Part shown: positions 44,801-52,984 of the stretch, piece after piece
How positions within the stretch are numbered: position 1 is the first letter of the stretch
How the letters are laid out: each line of letters starts with the position of its first letter
Source of the DNA: Leucobacter viscericola
Lineage (GTDB): Bacteria > Actinomycetota > Actinomycetes > Actinomycetales > Microbacteriaceae
NCBI RefSeq assembly: GCF_011299575.1
Contig: NZ_CP049863.1
Location: 868,001 to 932,000, forward strand
DNA: 64,000 nucleotides
Reading direction: 5' to 3'
Program-made: the position numbers and the translations under genes
The notes under the pieces: model-generated
Database searches by the model: none
Told to the model about the DNA's origin: nothing
The model's input: the letters and a program-made list of their open reading frames with translations, nothing else

Positions 44801-45100
44801 AGTGCAGGGACCCAGATTTGACTGTGTAGGGCCTGGGGCCGCAGAAGCACCGGTTAGGCAGGCCTCACTCAGCCCAATCGCGCGCGCGTCGTTCACGCTC
44901 GCACCGGTAAAGGTCTCGTCAAGCAGCAGCGAACCGCCCGCTGCGTGTGCTGGGGTGGATGAGCTGGCTCCAACGAGCGACGCGCCAAGCATGGCGGTTA
45001 TGGCGAGCCCGGCAAGCAGTCTGTTTCGCCCGGGCTTGAGGGTTCTTTGGGAACCACCCCCGCCACCGTTCGTCGAAATCGATCGTGTCATGCGATACAT
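41810..45100 (-). CDS. LAXTG-anchored surface protein with lectin-like and DUF7507 repeats
   Basis: 1096 residues from ATG 45100 (AAAGGA 8 nt upstream). A signal peptide ends near AHA (residues 51-53). Residues about 55-340 resemble an L-type lectin (FDQAQYGGAAADGIGFFLSD, GGYVGVGLDSWGN). A DUF11-like unit spans 345-460, and five 118-residue repeats begin at 464, 582, 700, 818 and 936. Each repeat has an NGNGLAD calcium-loop-like stretch and NTATG. The C-terminus has LAQTG (1059-1063), a membrane helix and RRRK, a sorting signal for class E sortase. No sortase is in the window. Probably an adhesin. Confidence 0.9.
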   Translation of the reverse strand: MYRMTRSISTNGGGGGSQRTLKPGRNRLLAGLAITAMLGASLVGASSSTPAHAAGGSLLLDETFTGASVNDARAIGLSEACLTGASAAPGPTQSNLGPCTETVGTPTPGVLPGFLQLTDNTQYGTGGMVFDRALPSSAGMILNFDQAQYGGAAADGIGFFLSDGSRVLDRVGAEGGSLGYGQNNTTPGVAGGYVGVGLDSWGNFIGDFGGLGRGCATPSPFATRVSNTVSLRGPGEGQTGYCLLAHSAIGPSNNSLLPGNLHSATGPDNAIRNVRITVSPGTFPTVTVDIDFSGTSTNYQNVLTYTMTDPAPATYKFGISGSTGSITDVHLIRNLRIETVDLLGQLDITKQVDRTTPQPDTYTLGDTIPYQFVVTNTGAEPLSDVTVADPLISNVVCPVNELGAAGGPTASMVCTGSLVVTAAQANDPSGTLVNTATASALTSTLEPLTDTSSATVDVDPTAASLTLEKSASVNDDNGNGLADVGETIDYSFVLTNTGSVTLTGVGVNDPKAGAVSCPQTTLAPGATVTCTADAAYTVAEQDVIDGGVVNTATGNASVPEGVEPITPPTDTVTTPTAAVAAGLAIAKSGSLNDTNGNGLADAGETIDYSFVLTNTGNVTLTGVGVDDTKAGAVTCPQTTLAPGASVTCTADASYVVTEDDVLARGVFNTATGIATPPPGVAPIEPPTDTIVTPAAVPGPSLALEKIADLDDANGNGLADAGERIAYSFRVVNNGNVTLTDVSVDDPKAGAVTCPQAVLAPGEQMMCTADAPYTVTEQDVIAGGVVNTATGNATPPEGVDPIVPPTDTVTTPTPSAAGGLSIEKAAKLDDKNANGVADLGETISYSFVLKNTGNVTLTGVGVEDPQAGAVTCPQENLSPGETITCTADAAYVVTEHDLIKGKVLNTATGKAVTPEGIDPVVPPIDTVTTPTAAAVAAMTLAKSAALNDKNGNGLADPDETIDYSFVLMNTGNMTLTDVGVDDPKAGRVNCPRTTLLPGETMTCVTATSYRVTAKDIASGGVVNVATGHATAPEGVDAIVPPTDTVTTATAPAASKPGESLAQTGSNPTAVLLSGFVLLLSGAGIVLWRRRKIATSRG
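41951..43711 (-). repeat. Five tandem 354-bp coding repeats
   Basis: Within the surface-protein gene, five repeats of exactly 118 codons follow each other with no indel (the last slightly shorter before the sorting signal). Shared protein landmarks per unit include LxKSAxLND, ETIDYSFVLTNTGNVTLT, KAGAVTCPQTTL and PPTDTVTTPT. DNA similarity allows expansion or contraction by recombination. Confidence 0.9.
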
Positions 45101-45176
45101 CAATTGTTTCCTTTGTTCTGTGATGCGTGTTGTACGTATGAGGAGGAGCACGCGCATGGTTCTGCAGCGCGCCAGA

Positions 45177-45219
45177 GGGGTGTTGAGGTGGCCGCAAGTT
45201 GCGACTCTCTCAACACCCC
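45177..45219 (-). terminator. Branched hairpin after the second surface-protein gene
   Basis: Arms GGGGTGTTGAG (45177-45187) and CTCAACACCCC (45209-45219) enclose an inner CGCAA-G-TTGCG hairpin. It lies 28 bp past the stop at 45248 and about 80 bp before the ATG of the next gene on the same strand. There is no T-run, so it could be an attenuator or processing site rather than a full stop. Confidence 0.5.
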
Positions 45220-45247
45220 GTTGTTCACTTCCGTGGGGTCGTGACCG

Positions 45248-48200
45248 TTACGCGTTTGCCTTGCGGCGGTGTGCGACGACTAGTGCGGTTCCGGCGCCCA
45301 GGAGCAGCAGCACGGCTGCGCCAGCCAGGATCCCGACCCCTGTCCCGCCGGTGACCGCGAGCGGGATCAGTGGCGACAGTTCCAGTGGCGGATCGATCAC
45401 GGTCACGTCTTCCGCTTCACATTCGCCATCCTTGCTGCACGCGACCGGGGTCTTCACCGTCGCAACGTTCACGACCTCGCGAGTCGCGTCCGCATTCACC
45501 GTGACCGTCACCTTCACCGTCTTCACGGCTTTCCCAGCAAGGGTGCCCAGCGACCACGTCACCGTGTGTGTCGCCGTGTTGTACACGCCACCATCACTCG
45601 ACGACACATACGTGACGTTCTGCGGGAGACGGTCCGTGACAACCGCCTTTTCCGCATCCACACTGGTCTCGTTGGTGACGGTCACGTCATACGTGAGTTT
45701 TCCACCCGGCTGTGTGCTCTCCTTGTGGTCGGTCTTCACAATTGACAGTTTCGGCAGCACGTCACGATCCGTCGACTCGCACGCGTCTTCCTGAATGCAG
45801 CCACCCGGAATATCAACGACTGCCGTGTTGAGCACCTCATCACCCGGCTTCGCATCAGCTGCGACCTTCACGGTCACCTTCACAACCGTTGTTGCGCCCG
45901 GCGCGAGCTCGCCCAGTTTCCAGGTGACCGTCTTGCCATCAGCCGACACCACACCACCATCAGTCGCGGACACAAACACCGCATTCTTCGGCAGCGAGTC
46001 CGTCACAACGGCATCCGTGATCGTCTTGGTAGTCGAGTTGTTGCCAACGGTGAGATCGTAAGTGAGTTCTTCCCCGGCCTTCACCTCGGTCTTGTGATCG
46101 TCCTTCAGAATCCACACATCTGACGGGGTGACATCGATATCGGTCGCTTCACACTCGTCCACACCGGTCGCGGGATCATCAATACAAACCCCGTCCGTGG
46201 TGATCGTTGCCGTGTTCGCAATCTCGGTATCCGGGGCAAGCTTCTCGTGTACCTTCACCGTGACCACAATCTCACGCGCCTCACCCGGCTCAAGCGTCCC
46301 GATGTTCCACTCAATCCGGTTGTCGGTGCGGGTCCCCTCAACTGATGCGCTCACGAAGTCGACGTTTGCGGGCAGTATGTCGGTCACAACCACGTCGGGG
46401 GCATCCACGTCACCAATGTTTTTGGCGGTCAGCACGTAGTCGAGGGTCTCGCCCGACCGCACAATCGTCTTGCCGTCATCCTTCGTCATTGAGACCGCAG
46501 GCACCCGATCAATATCGGTCGACTCACACTCGTCCACATCGGTCGTGGGATCATCCACACACACGTTTTCGGTCAACACACGCGCCGTGTTGCTCACGAT
46601 CTCGTTCCCGAGCACCGAATCAGCCACTGTCGTGACGACCTGGATTGTCTGCGTGCTATTCGCGTCCATGTCACCGAGGCTCCACGACACCGCACGCGTC
46701 GCAGCGTCATACGTGCCACCGTTCGTGGCAGACACAAACACCAGATTCTGCGGCAACACATCAGACACCGTCACGTCCTTCGCAGCGTACTGCGACTTGT
46801 TCGTCACCACGAGGTCATACGTGAGCTGCTCCCCCGGCTGAACGATCGTCTCGTGATCATCCTTCTCGATCGAGATCGCCGGTGTGTGATCGACGTCAAT
46901 CGACTCACACTCGTTGGTTTCGGTTGCAGGATCGTCGATGCAGCCCTGCGGCAGATCCACTGTCGCGACGTTCGCGATATCAACGCCAGCACCAACCGTG
47001 GCCGCAACGTTCGCGGTCACCTCGACCGTGGTCGAGCTTCCAGCTGCGAGCGACGGGATCGTCCACGACACCTTGCCGGTTGCCGGATCGTACGTGCCGT
47101 CCTGACCGGCCGACACAAACTCCAGCTCGGCGGGCAACGCGTCGGTCACCGTCACGTTGTCCGCAGCAACCGTGCCCGCGTTGGTCACCGTCAAGGTGTA
47201 GGTGAGGGCTTCGCCCGGCACCACGGTTTCTTTGTTGTCGGTCTTCACGATCCTAATCGCGGGCGTCTCGTCAATATCGACCGCTTCACATTCATTCACA
47301 GGTGTGGCGGGATCATCCGTGCAGCCCTGATCGGTATCAATGATCGCGACGTTCCGGATCTGCTGGCCCGGCTTCACGTCCGCGTCAACCGTGACCGTCA
47401 CATGCACAGTCTGCGCAGCGCCCGCAGCAAGCGTTCCAACGTTCCAGGTCACCCGACGCAGTGCAGGATCGTACGAGCCTCCGTCAGTTGCCGATACAAA
47501 CGTCACCCCGGCAGGAAGCACGTCGGTCGCGGTGACCCCCGTAGCCCGATCCGCACCGGTGTTAGTAACCGTCACGTCATACGTGAGGGACTCGCCAGCA
47601 CCGACGATGGTCTTGCCGTCGGTCTTCTCGATCTTCACCGATGTTTGCGCGAGGGGATGTGTTGTCGTGCACTCGGGCTCGGTGCCCGCGACACAGTTCG
47701 AAGGCACGTCGACCCCGCCGGGGCCCTCGCCCGCAGCAACCACATGATTCAACAGGGCAGCCCCGTTAGCAGCGTTCCCGTGCACGGTCACCCTGTAGGA
47801 AAGCGTCACCTTGCCGCCCACGGCCAGGTCCCCAGTCCACGACAGCGTGTTTCCCGACACCGTCGGAGCCACACCAGCAGACGAGGTCAGCGATCCAGCA
47901 ACCAGGTCAGCATCATCAAACACACCAGACAGGTCGTCCGTCACAGCAACATTCGAGAGGGCTGTATCGCCCGTGTTCTCAGCGACCACCGAGTACGTAA
48001 CCGTGTCACCACGGCCCACGACCGTGTTCGAGACCGGATCAGCCGTCTTCGCAACGTGCAGTCCCGGTGTCAAAGCGGGCACTGGGTGCGTGGTTGTGCA
48101 CTCGGCTTCGGTCCCGTCAACACAGTTCGACGGCACCTTAGGCCCACCAGGTACCTCGCCCGCAGCGACGACATGATTCACCAGCGTCGCTGCCGCAATC

Positions 48201-49690
48201 GAATCCGTCTTCACCTTTACCTTGTACGACAGCGTCACCTTTTCCCCAACAGCAAGGTTCCCCGTCCACGAGAGCGTGTTCCCCGACACCGTCGGGGCCG
48301 CACCGGCAGACGAGGTCAGCGATCCCGCCACCAGGTCAGCATCATCCAGCACCCCGGCAAGATCATCTGTGACCGTCACAAGTCGCAACGGAGTCTCACC
48401 CGTGTTCTCAGCAACCACCGAATAGGTGACCGTGTCACCACGCGCCACCGAGGTGCCCGACACTGGGTCAGCGGTTTTCACCACGTGCAGCCCGGGAACA
48501 GGCTCAGCCAGCACAGTTGCGTCGAATACTACCGATGCCATCGGAAACAGGCTGATGTTGTCAATCGCGAGGTCATTGCCAAAACTCTCAGAACCGTAGT
48601 TCCTCACGCCAATGGTCAACGACGTTGCGGAGCCGGTGTTCACGAGCGATGTTGTGTGAACCCACGCCGTGTCACCGTTGTAGCAGGAAGCTTGCACGGG
48701 CGAAGGCTGGCTCGAACCGATGAGGTTATCGCCCGCAAAGAAGGCGCTGCGTACGGGAGCAACTTTTCCGCTCTGGCTGTAACTCACGTTGGCGATGTAG
48801 CCGGAGAAGGAGTAGAAGGTATCGGGCTGGAGTCCCGTCACAGTGGTTTTGATCAGGTCATTCGGAACCGGCATTGTCGACGAACCGTTGACGATCAGCA
48901 GCTTTCCTGAGGGCGCCGAGTCAGCCTCCGAGACCCCGGTATTCCAGGGAGCATCACACAGTGAGCTGGTTGTCACGGGACTGAGTGGCATCGGGTTATC
49001 AACACTGCGCAGATCTGCCCAGAGGTTGTTGTAGTGCCCCTCTCGTGGCCCGTTAATTCCCGCGGTGGGCCAGATCGAGTACTGGCCGTCACAGGGCCCG
49101 TACTGCCCGGCAGGATTACAATCCCCCGGTTCGCCCACCGTTGGGTCGTGGTATTCATAGTTTGTGTTGCCTGCGGTGAGCTGAGGTTTAGCCGTTCCAA
49201 TGTAGTCAAACGTGCCACCGTCGAAATCAGTGATGAGATTGGGCGACAGGGCTTCCCTCGAGAGCGACAGCCCCGAGAGCGTTCCGATGTATCCAACGGG
49301 AGGAATGATCGAGACTTGGCCGGAGAGAACTGCGCTCTTCGGCAGGGAGTACAACACCGGGTCAGGAGACGCAGGCTGCACAGTAGCCCCACCATTCTTC
49401 ACGACCCAGTCAGTGGGGAGGCCTCCCAGCAGGTAGCTGCTAAATGATGCCCCTGAGTCATTGTTGTCTGCCGCGGTGAGTGTAAACCCGGGATCAGCTG
49501 AGGAACTGCGCACGGTAATTGCGGATCCGACAGAAGCGGTCAATCCGTCAGACATCGCGCTCGCCGGGAGCCCGGCAAACATGCTCGAGAGCAGTCCGGC
49601 AGCAACCCCAACTGCGAGCCCCTTTTTACCAACTCGCAACTGCGAGCTTCGTCTCACAGCTCGCAAAGAAAACTTTCTTCTAACCTGCAT
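45248..49690 (-). CDS. Giant LAXTG-anchored surface protein with eight DUF11-type repeats
   Basis: 1480 residues from ATG 49690 (AAGGA 6 nt upstream). A signal peptide ends near LPASA (41-45). Residues 50-395 are a unique ectodomain with a carbohydrate-binding-like part (LQPDTFYSFSGYIANVSY, NDLAIDNISLFP). Two DUF11-type repeats start at 400 and 543 (LHVxKTADPVS); six further repeats run from 684, each with VTDxLPxxVxFVSA and NTAxV. Linkers carry paired cysteines, as in CIDDPATETNECES. The sorting signal is LAVTG (1444-1448) + helix + HRRK. It probably forms a long rigid stalk. LuxR paralogue 2 lies upstream on the same strand. Confidence 0.9.
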   Translation of the reverse strand: MQVRRKFSLRAVRRSSQLRVGKKGLAVGVAAGLLSSMFAGLPASAMSDGLTASVGSAITVRSSSADPGFTLTAADNNDSGASFSSYLLGGLPTDWVVKNGGATVQPASPDPVLYSLPKSAVLSGQVSIIPPVGYIGTLSGLSLSREALSPNLITDFDGGTFDYIGTAKPQLTAGNTNYEYHDPTVGEPGDCNPAGQYGPCDGQYSIWPTAGINGPREGHYNNLWADLRSVDNPMPLSPVTTSSLCDAPWNTGVSEADSAPSGKLLIVNGSSTMPVPNDLIKTTVTGLQPDTFYSFSGYIANVSYSQSGKVAPVRSAFFAGDNLIGSSQPSPVQASCYNGDTAWVHTTSLVNTGSATSLTIGVRNYGSESFGNDLAIDNISLFPMASVVFDATVLAEPVPGLHVVKTADPVSGTSVARGDTVTYSVVAENTGETPLRLVTVTDDLAGVLDDADLVAGSLTSSAGAAPTVSGNTLSWTGNLAVGEKVTLSYKVKVKTDSIAAATLVNHVVAAGEVPGGPKVPSNCVDGTEAECTTTHPVPALTPGLHVAKTADPVSNTVVGRGDTVTYSVVAENTGDTALSNVAVTDDLSGVFDDADLVAGSLTSSAGVAPTVSGNTLSWTGDLAVGGKVTLSYRVTVHGNAANGAALLNHVVAAGEGPGGVDVPSNCVAGTEPECTTTHPLAQTSVKIEKTDGKTIVGAGESLTYDVTVTNTGADRATGVTATDVLPAGVTFVSATDGGSYDPALRRVTWNVGTLAAGAAQTVHVTVTVDADVKPGQQIRNVAIIDTDQGCTDDPATPVNECEAVDIDETPAIRIVKTDNKETVVPGEALTYTLTVTNAGTVAADNVTVTDALPAELEFVSAGQDGTYDPATGKVSWTIPSLAAGSSTTVEVTANVAATVGAGVDIANVATVDLPQGCIDDPATETNECESIDVDHTPAISIEKDDHETIVQPGEQLTYDLVVTNKSQYAAKDVTVSDVLPQNLVFVSATNGGTYDAATRAVSWSLGDMDANSTQTIQVVTTVADSVLGNEIVSNTARVLTENVCVDDPTTDVDECESTDIDRVPAVSMTKDDGKTIVRSGETLDYVLTAKNIGDVDAPDVVVTDILPANVDFVSASVEGTRTDNRIEWNIGTLEPGEAREIVVTVKVHEKLAPDTEIANTATITTDGVCIDDPATGVDECEATDIDVTPSDVWILKDDHKTEVKAGEELTYDLTVGNNSTTKTITDAVVTDSLPKNAVFVSATDGGVVSADGKTVTWKLGELAPGATTVVKVTVKVAADAKPGDEVLNTAVVDIPGGCIQEDACESTDRDVLPKLSIVKTDHKESTQPGGKLTYDVTVTNETSVDAEKAVVTDRLPQNVTYVSSSDGGVYNTATHTVTWSLGTLAGKAVKTVKVTVTVNADATREVVNVATVKTPVACSKDGECEAEDVTVIDPPLELSPLIPLAVTGGTGVGILAGAAVLLLLGAGTALVVAHRRKANA
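45371..48493 (-). repeat. Eight DUF11-type coding repeats
   Basis: Residues 400-1440 of the giant protein: two related units with a 143-residue period, then six diverged units of about 125 residues. DNA copies are less alike than in the 354-bp array next door, so this array looks older or under less homogenisation. Confidence 0.8.
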
Positions 49691-49893
49691 TCACATTCCT
49701 TCGATTCCACAACCTTGCCTCCCTCGCGGAATGAACTGACCCCGCGATAAGACTGCGCGGAATTAGACATCAGCGGCCCAAGTGGCCTGCCAGGCACGAG
49801 AAGTTTTCCACGCGATATGCGCAAATGCGGTCGCTTCAGAACAATCTCAGTGGTGGTTCGAACGGTTTTGCGGTTAGTCCTGCGCTCAGCGCA

Positions 49894-52470
49894 CTAGATG
49901 CTCTCTTGCCAGTCCCACTGCAGTTCCAGGAGCCCCACACGATTGCGCACCCCGAGCTTTTGGTAGGCCGCCGAAAGGTGCGTTTCCACCGTGCGCAGAC
50001 TGAGGTGAAGCTGCTCGGCGATCTGCTTGTTGCTGTGCCCCCGCAACGCGAGATACACGAGTTCTCTCTCGCGCACGGTGAGGTCAGCGACAACCTCGTA
50101 GTGTTTGCCATACAGCCAGCCCGCTGCCGCGACATCGATCTCATCGCGGAGGTCGGTCACCCTCGCAAACAATCGCTCGGATCGTGCGACCCCAGCGGGA
50201 TCCTGCGCGGCACTGTACAGGCGCCGCAGCTCGGTCGCGGCGTAGTGTGCAGCAGCCAGTCGACCCTCACGAATGAGCTGTTCAGCGCATGACTCTATAG
50301 CTTCGGTGTCCTCAGCCGACAGTGCGTGGATGTATGCGAGATAACGCACACGCCACTCCCCCTCAAGCAGGTTGAGGAGCGGAGCAATTTCGGGCAGCAG
50401 TTCACTCATCCCGAACATCAACCCACCAACCATGCCCCCGTCGACAGCGGAGAGAAGGTATCCACGCGACCTGAGCTGCTCAAACAACGCGACCATTGAG
50501 GTGATCGCTGACGCCCGGTCTCCCGTCAGGTTATGCATTGCCGCGCGTGCAGACCCGGCGTTCGCGCCTGAGAGGGGCCCTGGCGGGAGATTTGCCCGCT
50601 CAGCCTCAAGCGTTAAGGACTCTGCCAGCGGCAGTTTCCCACTGAGTGCATTAAATACGGCGGCGTAACTCAGCAGCCCAGCCTGGGTTCGTTCCTGGCC
50701 AACCGCCGGCACTCCCAGAGTCAGCACAGCCTCCATCAGCGAACAGCCAACTCCGTACTGGCCAATTGCAAGAAGACAAGACACCGCGATGAGAGCGTAC
50801 TCGCGAGTCATTCGAAGGTCGAGCCGGGAGAGCGAATCGTTGAGATACTCGGTCGATTCCTCGAAGGCTCCCTTGATATCTCCGCTGCTCATTCGCGACC
50901 ACATTCGCACGACATCACTGAACGACGAAAGCTCACTGCCGGGTTCGGGCTGGAGATTCGAGAGAAGTTCCAGTGCGCTTATCGCTCGTCCCTGCACGAG
51001 GCGAACGTAGGCTTCGGCCACAGTCCCCCACCCGGTCTCGACCGTGCGAGGCCGACGCAACTGCGCAAGTCGCTCTTCGATGTCGGCGGGAACCCCATCA
51101 ATTTCGACCGCGATCCTCACCGCAATAGCCTCGAGATACTCGGAGTAGGGCTCCAGATCGGGATCAAGCTTGAAGGCGAGTGCAAGAGCATCCTGGGTCC
51201 GTCCGAGACGGAAGGCGAGCCAGTTCATGCGGAGACGCCTGAAACGCGCGCGATCACACGGAGCACCGCCCGCGTCTTCGAGCGCAGCGTAGAGGTTTTC
51301 AATAGCATCAGGATCAGTGGGTGTGGATTGAAGCTCGTCGAGGTAGGCCACCCCCGAAGCAAATGAGGGATTTTGATCCCATGCTTCTCGTGCGGCTTCC
51401 AGACGGTTCACTCGCTCATGATCGACGGCACCACCAAGAGCTGGGTTGGCCATCGAAAGGGCACGACTCAGTGCGGAGGGGGCCTGGGAGTGCAGAGCCT
51501 CTGGCACCCGCTCACGCAGAGTCGCTTCGACGCGTCGTCGCCTCACTGACGGCGACCCGTGCCGCACCCACTCACCAATCAGAGGAGGGTCGAGCACAAC
51601 GCTCGGTCGACTGCCGGTAGAGACAACCGCAACAATCTTTGCGGCCTCAAGCGTCTCGAGCTCTTCTTCTCCCACCAGCTCGATGGCGGTCTCTAGGTCG
51701 ACTGCCCCAAGTATGCCGATTGCCTCGATGAGATCCATCTGGGGGCGCGTCACATCGCCGAGCAGGTGTTCAATCACCCCAGAGAGGTTGTCGTCCCAAA
51801 ACTTCCCCGACATGGTCCACACCCCGTCAAGCAGGGTGAGTCGCCCCGACAGCTTCGCCACATCAATAATCGCGACGATGAGGCTCGGTAATCCTCCAGA
51901 CTTGCGATACACCCGTGTGAGCACGTCAAGACTCGCAGGATCACCGAGTCGGTTGAGTAGAAGCTCGGTTGTTGCACCGAAGGTGAGCGGTTTGAGCCGC
52001 ACCATGATTGAGGCCGAAGCGAGCGATCGCACCGAGCGATCGGGAGAGCTACCTGAGGGCCGTTCGTTCCGTGCCACCACGAGCGGAACTGAAGTTGTGC
52101 CGTGCACCGCGGCCAACACCGCCCACGATTCGCTGTCGAGAAGGTGAGCATTATCAATCAGAATCACGCTGGGCCTGCGCAGCACCATGTCGCGCAGTGC
52201 CGAAATAGCGTCTGTCCGATTTGAGGGTTTGTCGATGGCCCCTGGCACGTCAAACCCGGCAAGTTGGAGTGCCAGGAACGGCCGTTCGGCCGAGGCCGGA
52301 GAACCCGCAAATGAAATAGTTTGTAGCCCCGCCTCTGCCAGTGAAGTCGCTGCCCCTCTCAGCAAAGCAGAGCGACCGCTCCCAGATCGGCCGACGATTT
52401 CTACGGAAATACCTTGCAGGATTGAAGACCTGCAAGCAAGTAACTCTTCCGTGCGCACTACGAACGACAT
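49894..52470 (-). CDS. Large LuxR-family ATPase regulator, paralogue 2
   Basis: 858 residues from ATG 52470 (GAGG 6 nt upstream), exactly as long as paralogue 1 and similar along its whole length. The P-loop is GRSGSGRS (27-34), again with Arg33 in place of lysine; Walker B is SVILIDNAHLLD, with Asn instead of the second acidic residue. The LuxR HTH near 798-858 reads LSLRTVETHLSAAYQKLGVR. It is read toward the giant surface-protein gene, 203 bp away, and likely regulates it; the signal is unknown. Confidence 0.88.
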   Translation of the reverse strand: MSFVVRTEELLACRSSILQGISVEIVGRSGSGRSALLRGAATSLAEAGLQTISFAGSPASAERPFLALQLAGFDVPGAIDKPSNRTDAISALRDMVLRRPSVILIDNAHLLDSESWAVLAAVHGTTSVPLVVARNERPSGSSPDRSVRSLASASIMVRLKPLTFGATTELLLNRLGDPASLDVLTRVYRKSGGLPSLIVAIIDVAKLSGRLTLLDGVWTMSGKFWDDNLSGVIEHLLGDVTRPQMDLIEAIGILGAVDLETAIELVGEEELETLEAAKIVAVVSTGSRPSVVLDPPLIGEWVRHGSPSVRRRRVEATLRERVPEALHSQAPSALSRALSMANPALGGAVDHERVNRLEAAREAWDQNPSFASGVAYLDELQSTPTDPDAIENLYAALEDAGGAPCDRARFRRLRMNWLAFRLGRTQDALALAFKLDPDLEPYSEYLEAIAVRIAVEIDGVPADIEERLAQLRRPRTVETGWGTVAEAYVRLVQGRAISALELLSNLQPEPGSELSSFSDVVRMWSRMSSGDIKGAFEESTEYLNDSLSRLDLRMTREYALIAVSCLLAIGQYGVGCSLMEAVLTLGVPAVGQERTQAGLLSYAAVFNALSGKLPLAESLTLEAERANLPPGPLSGANAGSARAAMHNLTGDRASAITSMVALFEQLRSRGYLLSAVDGGMVGGLMFGMSELLPEIAPLLNLLEGEWRVRYLAYIHALSAEDTEAIESCAEQLIREGRLAAAHYAATELRRLYSAAQDPAGVARSERLFARVTDLRDEIDVAAAGWLYGKHYEVVADLTVRERELVYLALRGHSNKQIAEQLHLSLRTVETHLSAAYQKLGVRNRVGLLELQWDWQESI

Positions 52471-52664
52471 CGTTTCCCTCACCCCTGCAAAAAATGTGTA
52501 CCTCGGAAGGCTACTAGCCTTCCGACACCAGTCTTTTACACGTGAAAACTCGTCGCGCAGCAACTCAAATTCTTACCTCAGTTCTTAGCTGGCGTCACCT
52601 CAGCCGGGGCTCTGAACTACCACGAGAACACACAGAACCCAGCGCAACGGCGCTCAACGTAGGC

Positions 52665-52745
52665 TATAGTGCCGGGATCCGGGTGGTGCGCGGGGCCACC
52701 GTTTCTATTGGGGGGAATATAGGGAAACCGGGGCCCCGCGATCCG
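52665..52745 (+). other. Structured inverted repeat in a 460-bp gene-free gap
   Basis: The gap 52471-52930 holds no gene that I can support. Inside it, arms 52689-52705 and 52724-52740 match at 15 of 17 positions around an 18-nt loop (CGCGGGGCC ... GGCCCCGCG core). A TATAGT at 52665-52670 could be a -10 box for a plus-strand transcript of this element. It may be a small RNA, or a distant control site for LuxR paralogue 2; neither is shown. Confidence 0.35.
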
Positions 52746-52930
52746 GTGTACAACAGCGTCAACCGGACTCCGTAAACGCTATGCCTGAAACATGCGACTT
52801 GCAGTTAGCAACCGGGTATCTCAGTACCGGTACAGTCGCCTTTGCGGGATGGGGCAGAACAAGTCAGTGCTGCGGGTGCACGTTTTGCCGGTTCGTTTCC
52901 TTCGAGGCGTGCCTCGGGGCTGTCTCCCAA

Positions 52931-52977
52931 ACACAGAAGGGCGGTGAGGATCCAAGATCCCCACCGCCCTTCTGTGT
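52931..52977 (-). terminator. Terminator of aspA
   Basis: 21-bp arms with one mismatch (52931-52951 and 52957-52977) around CCAAG, 8 bp past the aspA stop on the minus strand. Confidence 0.85.
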
Positions 52978-52984
52978 GAAAGTA

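Noticed and set aside
44544..45794. 416-codon plus-strand frame between the surface genes
   Set aside because: Antisense, Ser/Pro/Thr-rich with no start signal; crosses a hairpin and intergenic DNA.
46853..48910. 685-codon open frame on the plus strand opposite the giant surface gene
   Set aside because: It is antisense to a repeat gene with clear signal peptide, domains and sorting signal; composition is Arg/His-rich and repetitive, as expected from GC-rich antisense frames.
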